Shown: positions 16,326 through 16,465 of the stretch, one piece after another | Layout of the letters: every line of letters starts with the position of its first letter | How positions within the stretch are numbered: the stretch's first letter is position 1 | NCBI GenBank assembly: GCA_026770585.1 | Contig: MU646367.1 | Location: forward strand, 706,923 to 723,387 | Direction of reading: 5' to 3' | Length of the DNA stretch: 16,465 bases | Source: Baffinella frigidus | Taxonomy: Eukaryota > Cryptophyceae > Cryptomonadales > Baffinellaceae | Notes under the pieces: generated by a model | Database searches by the model: none | What the model was told of the DNA's origin: nothing | The model's input: the letters and a program-made list of their open reading frames with translations, nothing else | Translations under genes and position numbers: made by a program

Positions 16326-16425
16326 AGTTGATTCTCTTCTTCTTTATTACTGTCACGCCTAGAGATGAGTGATCCACAGTCTATGCGCCTGCAGACCAGC
16401 CCGCCTCGGTACAGACGTCAGCGCT
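16326..16425 (-). repeat. Dispersed repeat family R, copy 3
   Basis: The reverse complement contains GTCTGTACCGAGGCGGGCT, TGGATCACTCATCTCTAGG and AGTAATAAAGAAGAAGAGAA, matching copies 1 and 2. The A-rich end lies about 25 bp from the acceptor of exon 1. Confidence 0.88.
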
Positions 16426-16465
16426 ACTACTCACGCGACATACCACGGACATCAACAGGGGGGGG

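Noticed and set aside
1-16465. Any tRNA, rRNA or viral/retroviral coding region
   Set aside because: I saw no cloverleaf with tRNA box sequences, no rRNA motif, and no reverse transcriptase, integrase or transposase motif in any frame.

Overview
This is a eukaryotic nuclear window. It is GC-rich, dense in microsatellites and minisatellites, and scattered with TTTAGGG-type (plant/algal telomere-like) heptamer arrays. A flagellated alga or related protist fits best: the one recognisable gene is a dynein heavy chain, and short exons are broken by many GT-AG introns. I cannot name the species from sequence alone.

The single supported gene lies on the minus strand and spans nearly the whole window, running from about 16.3 kb (N-terminal side) down to about 0.7 kb. 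It has no start or stop here and is open at both ends. I reconstruct 26 candidate exons of 45-258 bp, about 2.67 kb of coding sequence. In order they cover: the end of AAA2; the AAA2-AAA3 linker (VFDYW); AAA3 with Walker A (GNAGTGKT) and Walker B (LIFIVDDVYLP); the post-AAA3 helices (conserved H-E-N-x-R-x-F-G-D-R motif); AAA4 with a degenerate Walker A and the IxEDIN-x3-LxSG motif; the post-AAA4 VDWVGPW segment (family IDWF-x-PW); and a charged, probably coiled-coil stretch leading to the stalk. Intron phases agree at most junctions. This supports a real, intact but very divergent heavy chain. Features of AAA3 hint at the axonemal outer-arm class, which is inference. Four or five junctions do not phase and probably hide small exons or mis-chosen splice sites.

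Layout, high to low coordinates: 16.3-13.9 kb AAA2 end to AAA3 Walker A; 13.9-12.4 kb a 1.5 kb intron with tandem duplications and a dispersed repeat; 12.4-10.8 kb AAA3 Walker B onward; 10.8-9.4 kb weaker exons before AAA4; 9.4-5.95 kb one 3.5 kb intron packed with simple repeats, a foldback element and telomere-like arrays; 5.95-2.5 kb AAA4 and the segment after it; 2.1-0.7 kb a duplicated charged exon and the start of the stalk; 0.7-0 kb low-complexity sequence without a gene I can support.

I see no unknown multi-gene system. The unusual content is in the introns. First, heptamer arrays (CCCTAAA and variants on the sense strand) sit directly against splice sites in at least seven introns. 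Second, many introns carry extra diverged copies of their own 3' splice site plus the first 10-30 bases of the following exon. Third, one charged exon is duplicated in tandem with conservative amino-acid changes.
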